A model generated the notes under the pieces. That model saw only the letters and a list, made by a program, of their open reading frames with translations, searched no databases and was not told the origin of the DNA. This document shows, in pieces, positions 23,116 to 35,090 of a DNA stretch of 64,000 nucleotides. The stretch comes from Gymnothorax reevesii. Its lineage: Eukaryota > Chordata > Actinopteri > Anguilliformes > Muraenidae. Position numbers and translations under genes: made by a program. The first letter of the stretch is position 1. The number at the start of each line of letters is the position of its first letter. The DNA lies in the NCBI GenBank assembly GCA_029721435.1, contig CM056573.1, positions 123,901,447 through 123,965,446 of the forward strand, read 5' to 3'.

Positions 23116-25178
23116 TGCCCCTGCTCTGCCATCTTTTTGTTGCTTTTTTATTTGTTTTCTTTCCAGTCATCTATGCCTGTCTTTTTCAGTTAATTAATCG
23201 TCCTTGTGCTGTGGTCTGCAGAGTGTGTCTTACCCTCCCCGTTCTGATTCCCTAATTGTATCCCAAATTGTTGTTTGTTGCTACGCCCCTCCCTGATCTC
23301 TCCTGCCTTTCACGCCACCTATCCCTAATTTTCCTATTAATCACCTCTCCCTCCATATAGACCGTCTGTTTTCCGTTCTTCATCATAAGTTTGTATCAGC
23401 CTTTTTGTTCAGTATCATTTTAGTCTATGACCTCCCAAGTGCTCTGATTTCCTTTGTGTTACAGTTTACCAGTTTTGGATTGTGCTCAGTTTCTCGTTCC
23501 CTTCTGGGTCCTCAATCTTTGCCTGTTTTTACTGCACTTTGCCTCTGCCTTGTGATTTTTGAACTACTTATCCTCCTCAGGTTTTTGACGAGGACTGTTG
23601 ACCTTGATTTTGACATTAAACCATTTTGTGCTTTAGTTCCAACTGTCTGTGCCTGGGTCCATTCACCGCCCAAAACTAAAACCTTGGCAGCTATGTATCC
23701 AGCAGACATTACTATTGATTAGGAGCTCCAGGAACTTGACTGCACCCCGCTGTGACTCCAGGGGTACCTGAGGAGGGCCACAACAAAGCAGGATAGGCAG
23801 GAAGCCGTGACTATGGTTCACATGGCAGTGAGTACCCAACCTTGCCTGAGGAACTCACAGCCCAAGTGGGCCAAGGAATTTCTTTACTCCTCAGACTCCC
23901 TGCTTTATCCTTAAGACCCCAGCCCACGGCCTAACAGTCTCTTACCCACCTCCAACACCCCACATCACTGAGGCGGTGTCTCTGCGAGAGAGTTCAAGTC
24001 GTAGGCCTGTCGCCTGCTCTGATACAACCCCTATCTCTACCCTGAACCCCTGAGACCACGACCTCTACACTGCCCCAAGCCACAATCTCACAGCTGCCAC
24101 AAGCTACAACCTCTCAGCTGCCCCGAGGGATGACCTCTCAGTCATGTCCTAGCCCTCTGCTTGAGCTTGCCAGGCATCTTCCCCAGCCCTGCTCCGCTCA
24201 ATTCCTGCTCAGTCCAGTGATGGCCTCTCCAAGTCCTGCCCAGTTCAGACTGTGTCAATCTGGTCCAGTCCCATCCGCCCCAGTCCAGTTCTGCCCTGTC
24301 CCGTCTACCCCATCTAACCCATCCAGCCCATCTTGCCTACTCAGCCATTTCATCCCTCCAGATCAAGCCCCCCCTTCTCCCACGAGGATCTGCGAAGGGG
24401 TCTCCAGGTAGAGACCCACAAGGAGTGCCCTTGCTCTGCTATTGGTTTGTTACTTATTAAAATTTGTTTCACTTTTCTGTTCTCTGTGCCAGTCTTTCAG
24501 TTAATTACTTATTGTCCCTGTGCTCGTCTCCTCGCGTCTGTGTTTACCTCATCACCGCCGTGTCTTGGCCTCCCTGTTCAGTTTCCTAATTGCTCCATTA
24601 CCTTGTTTGTTACCGCACCCCTCTCTGCGCTCTCCTGCCTCCACTCCATCTGTTCCTGGTTGCCTGACTCACCTCTCCCTTTACACCAGGGGTCACCAAC
24701 CCTGTTCCTGGAGAGTTACTATCCTCTAGGTTTTTGCTCTACCTCCTATTCAGCACACCTGATTCAAGTAATTAGCTACTTAATTGCCCAGCTCCTGATC
24801 TTGTTGAGTAGCTAATTAGTTGAATCAGGTGTGCTGAATAGGAGGTAGAGCAGAAACCTACAGGATGGTAACTCTCCAGGAACAGGGTTGGTGACCCCTG
24901 CTTTACACAGTCCCTCCATTTTCTCCTTTCTTGGCCGCGAGTTTGCCTCAGCTTTTTTGTCCCGTTTTATTCTAGCCTTCTTCTGACTTGACTTTCAGGG
25001 TGCAGATTTCCTTCGTCTTACGGTTCACGAGTTTTGGATTGTCCTCAGTTCCTTGCTGCTTTCTGGATCGAGGATCTTTACCCTTTTTTGACTGTTGACC
25101 TTAATTTTGACATATTCAACCATTTTTGTTTTTGTTGCCACTGCCTGAGCCTGGGTTCATTCCCCACCCTTACAACAA
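23116..25178 (+). mobile_element. LTR retrotransposon remnant with two LTRs and a short internal region
   Basis: Two direct repeats match throughout: 23116-~23680 and 24426-~25178. Both start TGCCC(C/T)TGCTCTGC and share TTTCAGTTAATTA, GAGTTTTGGATTGT, ACTGTTGACCTT and TGCCTGGGT/TGAGCCTGGGTTCATTC. After removal of the MITE in the second copy their lengths agree (about 565 and 530 bp). The internal part (about 745 bp) has a broken Pro/Ser-rich frame beginning MYPADITID and looks like a gag remnant. No protease, reverse transcriptase or integrase is left. The LTRs have diverged strongly, so the insertion is old. Confidence 0.75.
24687..24900. mobile_element. hAT MITE, 214 bp, perfect 8-bp target duplication
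   Basis: CTTTACAC occurs on both sides (24679-24686 and 24901-24908). The ends are CAGGGGTCACCAACCCTGTT and, reverse-complemented, CAGGGGTCACCAACCCTGTT. The arms stay nearly perfect for about 90 bases, with a short loop. CAGGG ends and an 8-bp duplication are hAT hallmarks. It lies inside the second LTR of the retrotransposon remnant, so it is younger than that insertion. Confidence 0.95.
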
Positions 25179-25295
25179 CCATTCCTGCCTAATCCTAATC
25201 GTCTGGTGGGGCCTATCCCAGTATACAATGGGCAAGGCACCGGAATGCACCCTAGACTATTCATCAATCAATGACAGTTTACAGATCTCTCTCAC

Positions 25296-25315
25296 TCACA
25301 CACACACACACACAT

Positions 25316-25384
<69 letters not shown>

Positions 25385-25386
25385 CC
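25296..25386. repeat. (CA)n microsatellite, about 90 bp
   Basis: A long, nearly pure CA run with two interruptions (CATCCA, CGCA). It is likely to be length-polymorphic. The His/Thr open frames across it are artefacts. Confidence 0.97.
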
Positions 25387-28300
25387 CTCTAAACTGTCAG
25401 GCAGCAGTGCTGCTCACTGTGCCACCTGCACAGCAATAACAACCTTGATTGCCTCTCAGTGCCCTTCCCTGAAGCTCTCTGTGCACCAGTATAAACCTCA
25501 TCACTGATGCTGGAGGGCCTGAACCAGCCTGATGGTATGAGTTTTGGGGAAATTCCAGGGTTTACTCAGTGAATTTACCCAGATAATTCAGAAATCCATC
25601 TTTCTTGAAATAGTGTTCAAGTGTATGCAGGTTTTAGTTTAAGCCTGGGATTTAGACAATCCCTGTTTAGGGACTACTGGACATCCCTAGGCTAGAAGTC
25701 ATCAACAAAAAAAGTGAAGATTTACATTCCATTAGCTTGCAAAGCACATCAGCAACTTCATATGTGAATGGAAAAATATAATTTGATTATGTTCTATTTA
25801 GTAGTCCAGTAATGCCAACATAAATATCTGAGATTACATTTCAGTCTGGATTACATCCATAGGCACAAGTTATAGAGCACTAAAGTGTTCAGAGTTGATA
25901 CTACCCTAATGAAAGTACACCATTCATTTGGACCTAAAAGAACTCTAACTTGATATTGCACTCATCTGTCCTGTCTGAAATTGCGGAAGGGGTAAATTGG
26001 TTAACGTATTGTTTAGTAAGCACCAACTGTTCCAGTGTATAGACATGGTGATCTTGGGCACGGGAGAGAGAGCATCGATGCTGTGTTCAAACCATCATAC
26101 CCCTCCCTGTGTGTTGCCCACCATTACTTTCAAAGCCTTTGTGCCAACAGCAGTTATTTTTGTTGCCGCTTTGGGGGCAGTGATAAGCCCATTGAGAAAA
26201 AACTGTCATGCTCACAAAAACTGCAAATGTCACCAACACTAGAGAGTGGGCAGAATAAGGCGTTACGAATTTTCACATTTATTTCTGGGAGGGTTGGGGA
26301 GCTGAGGGTGAATGACAGACTGACAGATATAGGTCTTCAAGGTAACCAAATTTTTCCAAGAAAGTTTGAATATTTGGGTTATTTTTCTATCACTGTCATC
26401 CAAAGAGACTTACAGCTGAATAGACTAAGCAGGAGCCAAATCCCACAAAGCATGTGGGGTGAGGGACCCAACATCTGTCGTAGTCTAACTGATGGTACAC
26501 TGAGATCTGTACTTTCTGACATTCAGACTGTCACATAGCTTAGCCACAAACCTACAGGCAGCCCAATATCAGGCAATATTGGCCCGGGGGTCAGCACACA
26601 TACAGAGAGGATAAATTAGCTTCTCCACAGAGAGCCTAACCAGCCTGCGAGAGGAATGAAGCCATAGAAGCAGAAAGTAGGGATAAAAAAAGAAAAGAAA
26701 AAACCATTAGCTCCGAGCTCCTGCGGGCTGAGATTTTCTGCATCGTGAATACAAATGCGGATGTCTTTCTCCGCCTCGCAGCTTGAGTTGTTTTCATAAC
26801 AAAGTCAGCGGACTGTGAAGCTGCTTCCTGGCTCCTCCTCCTTCCTCTGTCATTGCCATGGTGAGCAAATAACGGAAGCTGCTCGTGACATCATCACTTG
26901 GTCTAACTCAAACTGAGACTTCCCTCGGGTTCACAGAGGTCGTATTCTCTTCAGCTTAGACACTGCATGGAGATTGTGTGTGTGTCCATTGTTACATACA
27001 CACAGCAGATTCAAGATCCCATTCTCTTCTACAGTAAACAGTCATATTCAGACGTAACTCGGAAGATAATAATACACTGCATACTGTACACAATCTTTCA
27101 AGGGGTATTTCAAAGGCACTCAATACTTCCTCTCTCCAATCCGCAACAAAAATTTACAGCTGGTAATTTGCAAAACCAGATTATTTCATGCATCAGAGTC
27201 CATGAAGGATGTGAAGTGAAACTTTTTTTTTCCCTGGCAGAAACATGTTCTGCAGTGGCCAAGTCCTAATGTCTTTAAAACACCAAGGCATGTACATAAC
27301 AGGCTGATCCTTTTAAGTCAAAGGATTAAAAACCTACAGTATGTGGCACAGCTACCTGTGTTTTAGGGTGTGCGGAAATATCTGTGCATGTTTTTTTTAT
27401 CAATTTACATGCAGTATGAAACAGGCCTGCAAGCCAACTGTATGCAGAGCTGTTATCCCAATGAGGTAACAGTGACTTGTTAAAAAAAAAAAAAAAACTA
27501 AAATAAATAAAAATGAAAAATACTGCCTTTCATGTCCTCCATTATCCTGCTTAGTGAGAATTGTGATGGGAAATCCTCTCGATGTACCACTCGTTCAACT
27601 AGCCTAAGGGCATGTGGTGCTAAACAAACCCTAGGGCACTGAACATCTTAACAGCCCAGACAGCACTGGAAAGAAAAGCACTTCTCTTACAGTGTAGGTT
27701 GCATTAAATTACAGGTAAATTAATAACATTGAGTACAGTGAGTCAGAGACAGGCCAACAGCTAACTTTGGAGCCTATGAAATACTTATATTAGTATTAAT
27801 AATTAATTAAAGGGTTTAGATGCTTTTATCTAGAGCAGTTATCTTCATTCCTTTTCCAGGAGGGCTGAGTTTTTGCTTCTGCCTTGAAATAAAGCTTCAG
27901 TCTGGATCCAAGAAACCAGATAAGGGAAGTTAATTGATAAGTTAAGGAAGTTAATAGCACTTAAGTGGTGAGTAACAACAAAAACCAGCAGAGACCGTTG
28001 CTCTCCGAGAGCAGGAATGAAGATCACTGCTCAAGAGCATCAGTCCAGAAGAAGATTAAAGCAGCAAACCAGATGCAGAAGTGTAAAATCTAGGTTTTTA
28101 AAGTGAAAATCCACCTTGGTGTTTTCGTCCTACAACGGGAATTTGGCGCTTACTGAAATTCTTCAGCCAAGAGGGAGAATCTAAAGTACCTACTTGCGCA
28201 AAAAAAAAAAAAAACTGGCTCACTTCATGGGTGGACAAAACAGTGGCAGGACTTTCGGACCCCTGTTCTTTATGCCTCTAAACGGGTTCACAGTTCTTAC

Positions 28301-28397
28301 CATCCACAGGTGAGAGCGCGGCCTTGGTCTCTGCTCCTCTCTGGGTTGCCAGGTCATGACCCACCACCATTTTGCTTCTCAGACTCTCACCATGGAA
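28301..28397 (-). CDS. mtdh: metadherin, probable penultimate exon
   Basis: Between a pyrimidine-rich acceptor (TTTTTTTTAGTAGCAG) and a GTAAGA donor, the minus strand is open for 97 bases and reads SLRSKMVVGHDLATQRG, then AETKAALSPVD. The exon enters in phase 0, matching the phase-0 exit of exon 37989-38092, and leaves in phase 1, matching the phase-1 entry of the terminal exon. That double fit is the main evidence. The residues themselves have only weak resemblance to the Ser/Thr/Lys-rich C-terminal region of MTDH. A Lys-rich exon expected in this part of the gene was not found, so this could be a chance open frame between splice-like sites. Confidence 0.48.
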
Positions 28398-28509
28398 CTG
28401 CTACTAAAAAAAATGCTGACATTAGGCCAGGCAAAGCTCAATCCAGTACCATCACAGACTGATGTTAGTTACAAATGGGGGCAAACACAGGGCAGAGAGA
28501 CCAACAGGG

Positions 28510-28670
28510 CCCCGTTTCATAAATAACAGTTTACAGAGTTAGCGGGATAACCACGCTGAGCAGAGACTGGAACAGTTTAAAGTATGGACCCATGTAGAAA
28601 GAGTCCAGTGTTATGTTCCGAGCAGTAATAGCCGACACGAAAATCCTGCTCTGTGAAACGGGGCTCGAGC
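28510..28670. repeat. MITE-like repeat with CCCCGTTTCA ends
   Basis: It is bounded by GGCCCCGTTTCATAAA and, reverse-complemented at the right, GAGCCCCGTTTCACAGA. The middle carries AGCGGGATAACCACGCTGAG, a word set that recurs in weaker copies elsewhere in the window. Target duplications were not visible. Confidence 0.55.
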
Positions 28671-29813
28671 CCACCTGAGCAAGAGGGCAAGATCTAAGGG
28701 CCTCTGCTGTGTCCCACTACCTACTAAAATATCTGCCAGCTGTTTTCAAAACTGGATGAAACTGGGGAGAGTTCAGATGGATGAGAGAAAGAGACATTTT
28801 TTAAGCATTGAGACTCACACAGTGGAATCTGGCCCTCATCAGGTAAGCACAACTTCTGACTGTTCTTTAACTCCTTTCAACAATCACATTTAGGTTACAT
28901 TGCCTTCAAACTGGTGAACTTCTGACAGAGCAGTGCTGGGCGCTGTATCTGTTCGTCTGTTATTGTGTTGCGAAACGCATGGCAACTTCTGTTTTACTGC
29001 GCACCACATGGAACTCTGGTCTCATTTCGTGTCTAATGACAGATGAAAAATTGCTGACAGAGTGCTATGGAAAGGATTTAAGGAAAAAGAAGATCACTGA
29101 TGTGCGACATTAGTGAGAGACAGGTTTCAATGCAGTCTAAAATAGATGGGAACAGGGAAGAAATGAGCGATGAAGGGTGGAACTAATGTTTCTTCCATAC
29201 AAAGGTATGAGTCGTTTTTGCGCAAGCGTAGCATGCGTCACTGATAACCGAAATGCTCCTCCCAAATTCCATCTGCAAAATCATCAGTAAGCCCTTTAAT
29301 TATTAAAGCCCAGAAACGCGAGAGGCTTCAAATCTTTCCAAGCCAGAGTCCAGAGTGAGTGGTAACTTAATTAATAATTGAGCGATTAAATATCGTTACA
29401 TAATGCCTCCAGTACAGACTGCCGAGCGTGCCGCCCCCAAAAGACAAGCTGTAAAACTCCTTGGCATTCTCTGTGATCCTATTTGTGTTTAAGAGAGCTT
29501 AGTTTCTCATTGTACAAAGGAGCTCTTCTATTTAAGCAAGCTCATGAAGGCTACAGCTGGCAGCAATGTAACAGGAAATAAATCTTCCAGGAACGGCCTT
29601 CGGTCGACACTCAGTCCTCAAGACTCATGGGAATTACAGCTTTCTTATCAACCTTGGAGAAAAATGCACCCACACATAGCACAAAAAGCTGGCTTTCATT
29701 CAAGAAACAAGCTTAATGGCAGATGAAATAATTTCTTTTTACTGTCCCATTTTCCTCCCCAAAAACCTTCAAACAGCCATATTTAATACTCACTTACCCA
29801 GTAGCTTATTAAA

Positions 29814-29956
29814 GGAATAAGTCCCGAGAAGCAGTGGGTTACAGTGATTTTATAACGGCGGAGGGGCACTAAGGCACTCCGCTGCGTGTCGTGCCTAAGA
29901 ATGCCCCTTCGCCGTTAAAAAATCACTGAAACCCACTGCTTCAAGGGGCTTATTCC
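29814..29956. repeat. near-perfect 143-bp hairpin at the edge of element A
   Basis: GGAATAAGTCCC...AGTGGGTTACAGTGATTT at the left is mirrored by AAATCACTGAAACCCACTG...GGGGCTTATTCC at the right. Arms are over 60 bases, including CGGCGGAGGGGCA/TGCCCCTTCGCCG, with a small loop. It probably forms one end of the larger foldback family described for 29814-30820. Confidence 0.85.
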
Positions 29957-30820
29957 TTTTATAAAACGGTTACCCAACATATAGCCCATTAAATAAACAC
30001 ACAAGGAAAAAAATTTAATAATCGACAATTTATTGGTAATAATGCAATAATAAAACTGCACCAAGCAAGATTGAGTGGACAGAATGGACGCCAAGCAACA
30101 CAGACGCTAAGATTGCTTTTTCATCTAGTGTCATTATCATGTCACATCAGGCTATTTGGGCTCGCTAATGCATACTATAAGAGCAGGCTATTTTGAATGT
30201 CTTCTTCGATCTCCCGAAGACCCCGTTAAATAATTTTATGTTACTTTCGGGTTTCGAGGTTCATTGTTCTCAACTTGCGCCGATCAGCCATATCATTACA
30301 ACCTGCGGCGAGAGTAGGGAATGATTCACTTTTGTCCTCCACACTTGCGGGTGTCCAGGAATGGGAATATGTTGAATTGTGCATTAGTTTGCTAGCCAGC
30401 TTGTCAACTAGCGAGCGTTCACTACAATGGACGTGGTTACCCTACACATAGCCCATAAAATAAACACACAAGAAGTCAACAATTTATCGCTAATATGCTA
30501 CTGAATAGCGAGCTAATTAGCAATGTAGCTAGCAATACAAAAAAGTGATATCGAACTCTGTAATGCAAAAGCTAGCTAGGTAGATAGCCAACTGGTTAGC
30601 GTGTTAAGAGGCTAAACATCGCTAACACTGAAATAGCGAGCTAGAAGTCTTGAAACAAACGTAACCTAACGAGTCAGTTGCGCGCAGAGTAGTTCGTTGC
30701 ACGTAGGGATATTTTGTGCTGCAGCCTGCAACAGTGGGTTACAGTAATTTTATACCAGCATGGAACGTGGCTCAGCCAATCACATTTAAGGATGGGAAGC
30801 ACCCATTTTATAAAAAACAA
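29814..30820 (+). mobile_element. large non-autonomous element, copy A
   Basis: About 0.9 kb after the hairpin (roughly 29938-30820) matches, in reverse complement, the insertion at 33929-35090. Shared words include CACCAAGCAAGAT, AACACAGACGCTAAG, CTTGCGCCGATC and AACGTAACCTAACGAGTCAG, plus the end block CAGTGGGTTACAGTAATTTT. GTGGGTTACAGT-type sequence occurs at both ends, facing inward/outward, as expected for a long inverted-repeat element. I found no coding frame. Confidence 0.7.
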
Positions 30821-30838
30821 GTCGACATGGTCTACAAT

Positions 30839-31041
30839 ATCCCCCGCCAATCGTGCGCTTCTTATTTTCGAACTCGATCAAGGCTGATATAGTCTGAAGC
30901 AACACACCAAATTTGGTTACTGTATCTGTAGTAGTTTCTGAGTAAAGCTGTCCCCTTTCTCTCTGACGGACGGATGGAAGGACGCACGGACGGACAGAAG
31001 TCAAACCTATATCCCCCTCCCACTTCGTGTTGGCGGGGGAT
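30839..31041. repeat. MITE with ATCCCCCGCCAA termini
   Basis: The left end ATCCCCCGCCAATC and the reverse complement of the right end, ATCCCCCGCCAACA, form a terminal inverted repeat. The inside carries a GACGGACGG-type short tandem run near the right end. It abuts the right side of element A. Confidence 0.7.
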
Positions 31042-31268
31042 AATAATATTGCATTTTGAAGATATTGTGTTCAATTCAGTTGTTCAGTTGTCAATTTCTC
31101 TTAATTTTAAAAAAAATTCCATACACTATATGAAGGGCACAACTTTAGTTTGAACATGGGGATCAAGATGTACAGCTATTTGCAGTTTAGCCTATCATGT
31201 GTGGGGTCTTATTGGGATATTAGCAATATTGGAGGGGGGTAGGTGTGACCCCACACCCTTAAATTGTA

Positions 31269-32878
31269 CAAACCCCAAAACCAGTGAAGTTGGCACGTTG
31301 TGTAAATCGTAAATAAAAACTGAATACAATGATTTGCAAATCCTTTTCAACCTATATTCAATTGAATACACTGCAAAGACAAGTTACTTAATGTTCAAAC
31401 AGGTAAACTTTGTAATTTTTTGCAAATATTAGCTCATTTGGAATTTGATGCCTGCAACATGTTTCAAAAAAGCTGGCACAAGTGGCAAAAAAGACTGAGA
31501 GAGTTGAGGAATGCTCATCAAACACTTATTTGGAACATCCCACAGGTGAACGGGCTAATTGGAAACAGGTGGGTGCCATGATTGGGTATAAAAGCAGCTT
31601 CCCTGAAATGCTCAGTCATTCACAAACAAGGATGGGGCAAGGGTCACCACTTAGTGAACAAATGCGTGAGCTGATTATCGAGCAGTTTAAAAACAACATT
31701 CCTCGACGAGCTATTGCAAGAAATTTAGGGATTTCATCATCTACGGTCCGTAATATCGTCAAAAGGTTCAGAGAATCTGGAGAAATCACTGCACGTAAGT
31801 GACAAGGCCGAAAACCAACATTGAATGCCCGTGATCTTCGATCCCTCAGGCGGTACTGCATCAAAAACCGACATCAGTGTGTAAAGGACATCACCACATG
31901 GGCTCAGGAACACTTCAGAAAACCACTGTCAGTAACTACAGTTCGTCGCTACATCTGCAAGTGCAAGTTAAAACTCTACAATGCAAAGTGAAAGCCATTT
32001 ATCAACTGCACCCAGAAACGCCGCCGGCTTCGCTGGGCCCTAGCTCATCTAAGATGGACTGATGCAAAGTGGAAAAATGTTCTGTGGTCTGACGAGTCCA
32101 CATTTTAAATTGATTTAGGAAACTATGGACGTCGTGTCCTCCGGACCAAAGAAGAAAAGAACCATCCGGATTGTTATAGGCGCAGAGTTCAAAAGCCGGC
32201 ATCTTCGATGGTATAGGGGTGTATTAGTGCCCAAGGCATGAGCAACTTACAAATATGTGAAGGCACCATTAATGCCGAAAGGTACATACAGGTTTTGGAG
32301 CAACATATGTTGCCATCCAAGCGACATCTTTTTTATGGACGCCCTTGCTTATTTCAGCAAGACAATGCCAAGCCACATTCTGCACCTGTTACAACAGCAT
32401 GGCTCCGTAGTAAAAGAGTGCGGGTACTAGACTGGCCGGCCTGTAGTCCAGACCTGTCTCCCATTGAAAATGTGGGGCGCATTATGAAGCGTAAAATACG
32501 ACAATGGAGACCCCGGACTGTTGAAAAACTTAAGCTGTACATTAAGCAAGAATGGGAAAGAGTTCCACCTGAAAAGCTTCAAAAATTGGTCTCCTCAGTT
32601 CCCAAACGTTTACTGACAGTCGTTAAAAGGAAAGGCGATGAAACACAGTGGTAAAAAGGCCCCTGTGCCAACTTTTTTGCAATGTGTTGCTGCCTATAAA
32701 TTCTAAGTTAATGATTATTTGCAAAAAAAAAAAAAATAGTTTCTCAGTTTGAACATTAAACATCTTGTCTTTGCAGTGTATTCAATTGAATATAAGTTGA
32801 AAAAGATTTGCAAATCATTGTATTCTGTTTTTATCTACGATTTACATAATGTGCCAACTTCACTGGTTTTGGGTTTTG
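31269..32878 (+). mobile_element. Tc1/mariner element, complete ends, 1,610 bp
   Basis: Ends are CAAACCCCAAAACCAGTGAA and, reverse-complemented, CAAAACCCAAAACCAGTGAA, flanked by TA (31267-31268 and 32879-32880). The repeats extend for over 100 bases. Length and TA target fit Tc1-like transposons. Confidence 0.95.
31632..32654 (+). pseudogene. Tc1 DD34E transposase, full-length frame with four stop codons
   Basis: From ATG at 31632 to the TAA at 32652 the frame is exactly 341 codons with no net indel. It is broken only by in-frame stops at 31800 (TGA), 31989 (TGA), 32106 (TAA) and 32214 (TAG). Readable parts are the helix-turn-helix (EQFKNNIPRRAIARNLGI, SSSTVRNIVKRFRESGE), the first catalytic block WSDES, and QQDNAKPHSAPVTTAWLRS followed by SPDLSPIENV. 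Between the second Asp and the Glu are 34 residues, the DD34E signature. The reverse-oriented relative at 40944-42549 lacks the first of these stops. Confidence 0.92.
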
Positions 32879-33928
32879 TACCTGGATGCAAAATAAATAA
32901 ATATACAAATAAATTAATTAATCAAAGAGCTTTACGTACAGTAATTGTTTGTGGTCGGACATAAAATGTACAAGTGGTTGAACTTGTAGCAAATTTTCAG
33001 ATTGATTAATAACCAAATTAATAAGCTATAAATCAATAATTTCCAAGCTTCACCATGGCCAACCTATCCCTGGTGGTGGCAAAGCAACAGTGTATTCTAT
33101 GAGGCTAAAACCTGGGATATCATGCAGAAACAACTTCAATAAAGCTCAGGACTCATGTTGTTCTGTTCTTAGTTTTATTTGGGTTGAATCATTACGAAGA
33201 AGTAATGTTGTGACAGACATCTTAATTTAAAGTTGTATGATAATTGCCATGTAATAACATATCAGAATGTTACCCGGCTAGAAGCAAATTCCGTGCTCTG
33301 AGAGGTGAGAGCCGATTCTATATTTGAAGCAAAAGCTGCGGAACTGATGCAACATCGCTATGAAACCAAGCCCCCTAGAGGTTGCGGAGGTGCAATGGGA
33401 TTTCATGAGTCAATAAATTTAATATTTCATTAAAATGCTATTCATAATTGCCTAATACAAACCCCGATTCCAATGAAGTTGAGATGTTGAGTAAAAAATG
33501 AATAAAAACAATACTATGATTTGCAAATCTCATAAAACCACTTTTTATTCACAACAGAGCATAGACAACATATCAGATGTTGAATGTGATACATTTTACC
33601 ATTTCATGAAAAATATTAGCTCAGTCTGAATTTGATGGCAGCAACACATCTAAAAAAAGTTGCATGTTCACCATTGTGTAGCATCCCCTCTTCTTTTAAC
33701 AACAGTCTGTAAACGTCTGGGAAGTGAGGAGACCACTTGCTGGAGTTTTGGGAGAGAAATGTTGTCCCACACTTGTGTCCCAATCTGATGAAGGATTCTA
33801 GCTTCTCAACAGTCCTGGGTCTTCTTTGCCAGATTTTTCATTTTATGATGCGCCAAATGCTTTCTGTTGGTTTCAGGTCTGGACTGCTGGCAGGCCAGTT
33901 CAGCATCCATACTCTTCTACTGCAAAGC

Positions 33929-35090
33929 TTAGTTTTAGCTAGCGAGCCGAGCAGCCGTGATTTGCGCAGCTAATTTTTGAAAAACACAGCCAAAAAATGG
34001 TGCACGGCTTGACCAAAGCCGTGCTAAATACGTATAATAAAACGGGTGCTTCCCATCCTTAAATGAGATTGGCTGAGCCGCGTTCCATGCCGGTATAAAA
34101 TTACTGTAACCCAGTGTGGCAGGCCGCAGCACAAAATATCCCTGCGCGCAACTAATTTCTCTGCACTCAACTGACTCGTTAGGTTACGTTTGTTTCAAGA
34201 CTTTTAGCTCGCTATATCAATGTCAGCGATGTTTAGCCTTTTAACCCGATAACCAGTTGGTTACCTAGCTAGCTATTGCATTACAGAGCTCGATATCACT
34301 TTTGCATTGCAAGCCATGTTGCTAACTTGCTCGCTATTTCAGTAGCCTATTAGCGATAAATTGTTGACTTATTACTGTGTGTTTATTTTATGCGCTGTGT
34401 ATAGGGTAACCACATCCACTGTAGTGAACGCTAGCTGGTTGACAAGCTGGCTAGCAAACTAATGCACAATTCAACATATTTTCCTGGACACTGGCAAGTG
34501 TGGAGGAAAAAAGTCAATCTTTCCCTACTCTCGCTGCTGGTTGTAATGATTTGGCCGATCGGCGCAAGTTGACAACAAGGAAACTCGAAAACCGGAACAA
34601 ATGTAAAATTATTTAATGGGGTCACGCTAGTTGACAAGCTGGCTAGCAAACTAATGCACAATTCGACATACATTTTCCTGGACGCCGGCAAGTGTGGAGA
34701 ACAAAAGTCAATCGTTCCTTACTCTCGCTGCTGGTCATAATGATTTGGCCGATCGGCACAAGTTGAGAACAAGGAAACTCGAAAACCGAAACGAACTAAA
34801 AATTATTTCGTCCAGAGACCGAACGAGTCATTCAAAATAGCCTGCTTTCATAGTGTATCTACATTAGCGAGCCCAAATAGCCTGATGTGACATGACAATG
34901 GCGCTAGATGAAAAAGCAATCTTAGCGTCTGTGTTGCTGGCCAACCATTCTGTCCACTTTATCTTGCTTGGTGGAGGAAGTTCTCAATTTTATTGTTGCA
35001 TTATTACCAATAAATTGTCAATTTTTTTCTTGTGTGTTTATTTAATGGGCTAGTTATATGTAGGGTAACAGTTTTATAAAAGGAATAAGC
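33929..35090 (-). mobile_element. large non-autonomous element, copy B, inside the Tc1
   Basis: It interrupts the Tc1 transposase. AAGC lies on both sides (33925-33928 and 35087-35090), possibly a 4-bp target duplication. The sequence is the reverse complement of copy A (29814-30820) over most of its length but lacks A's terminal hairpin. It carries its own extra left end (about 33929-34040) and an internal tandem duplication. There are no coding frames of note. Confidence 0.75.
34441..34824. repeat. two-copy tandem duplication, period 192 bp
   Basis: GACAAGCTGGCTAGCAAACT recurs at 34441 and 34633. The two units stay about 90% alike through GGCAAGTGTGGA, TACTCTCGCTGCTGGT and GGCCGATCGGC. The single unit is present once in copy A, so the duplication happened in copy B. 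Confidence 0.85.

Larger units (their letters stand above)
22635..28300 (-). other. mtdh: mtdh last intron (5.7 kb)
   Basis: It holds an LTR-retrotransposon remnant (23116-25178) with a MITE inside, a long CA repeat and otherwise unique-looking sequence. The plus-strand open frames at 22205-22792, 26035-26538 and 26967-27269 show no recognisable domain. About 25400-28200 contains no structure I can name, apart from short A- and T-runs. Confidence 0.65.

Noticed and set aside
24130..24815. Pro/Ser-rich plus-strand frames
   Set aside because: They fall in the LTR-retrotransposon remnant, crossing from the internal region into an LTR and a MITE; at most a gag relic.
25126..25507. His/Thr-repeat frames
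   Set aside because: Artefact of the CA microsatellite.
26035..26538. 167-codon plus-strand frame
   Set aside because: No recognisable domain, no splice context and AT-rich intron composition; kept only as intron content.
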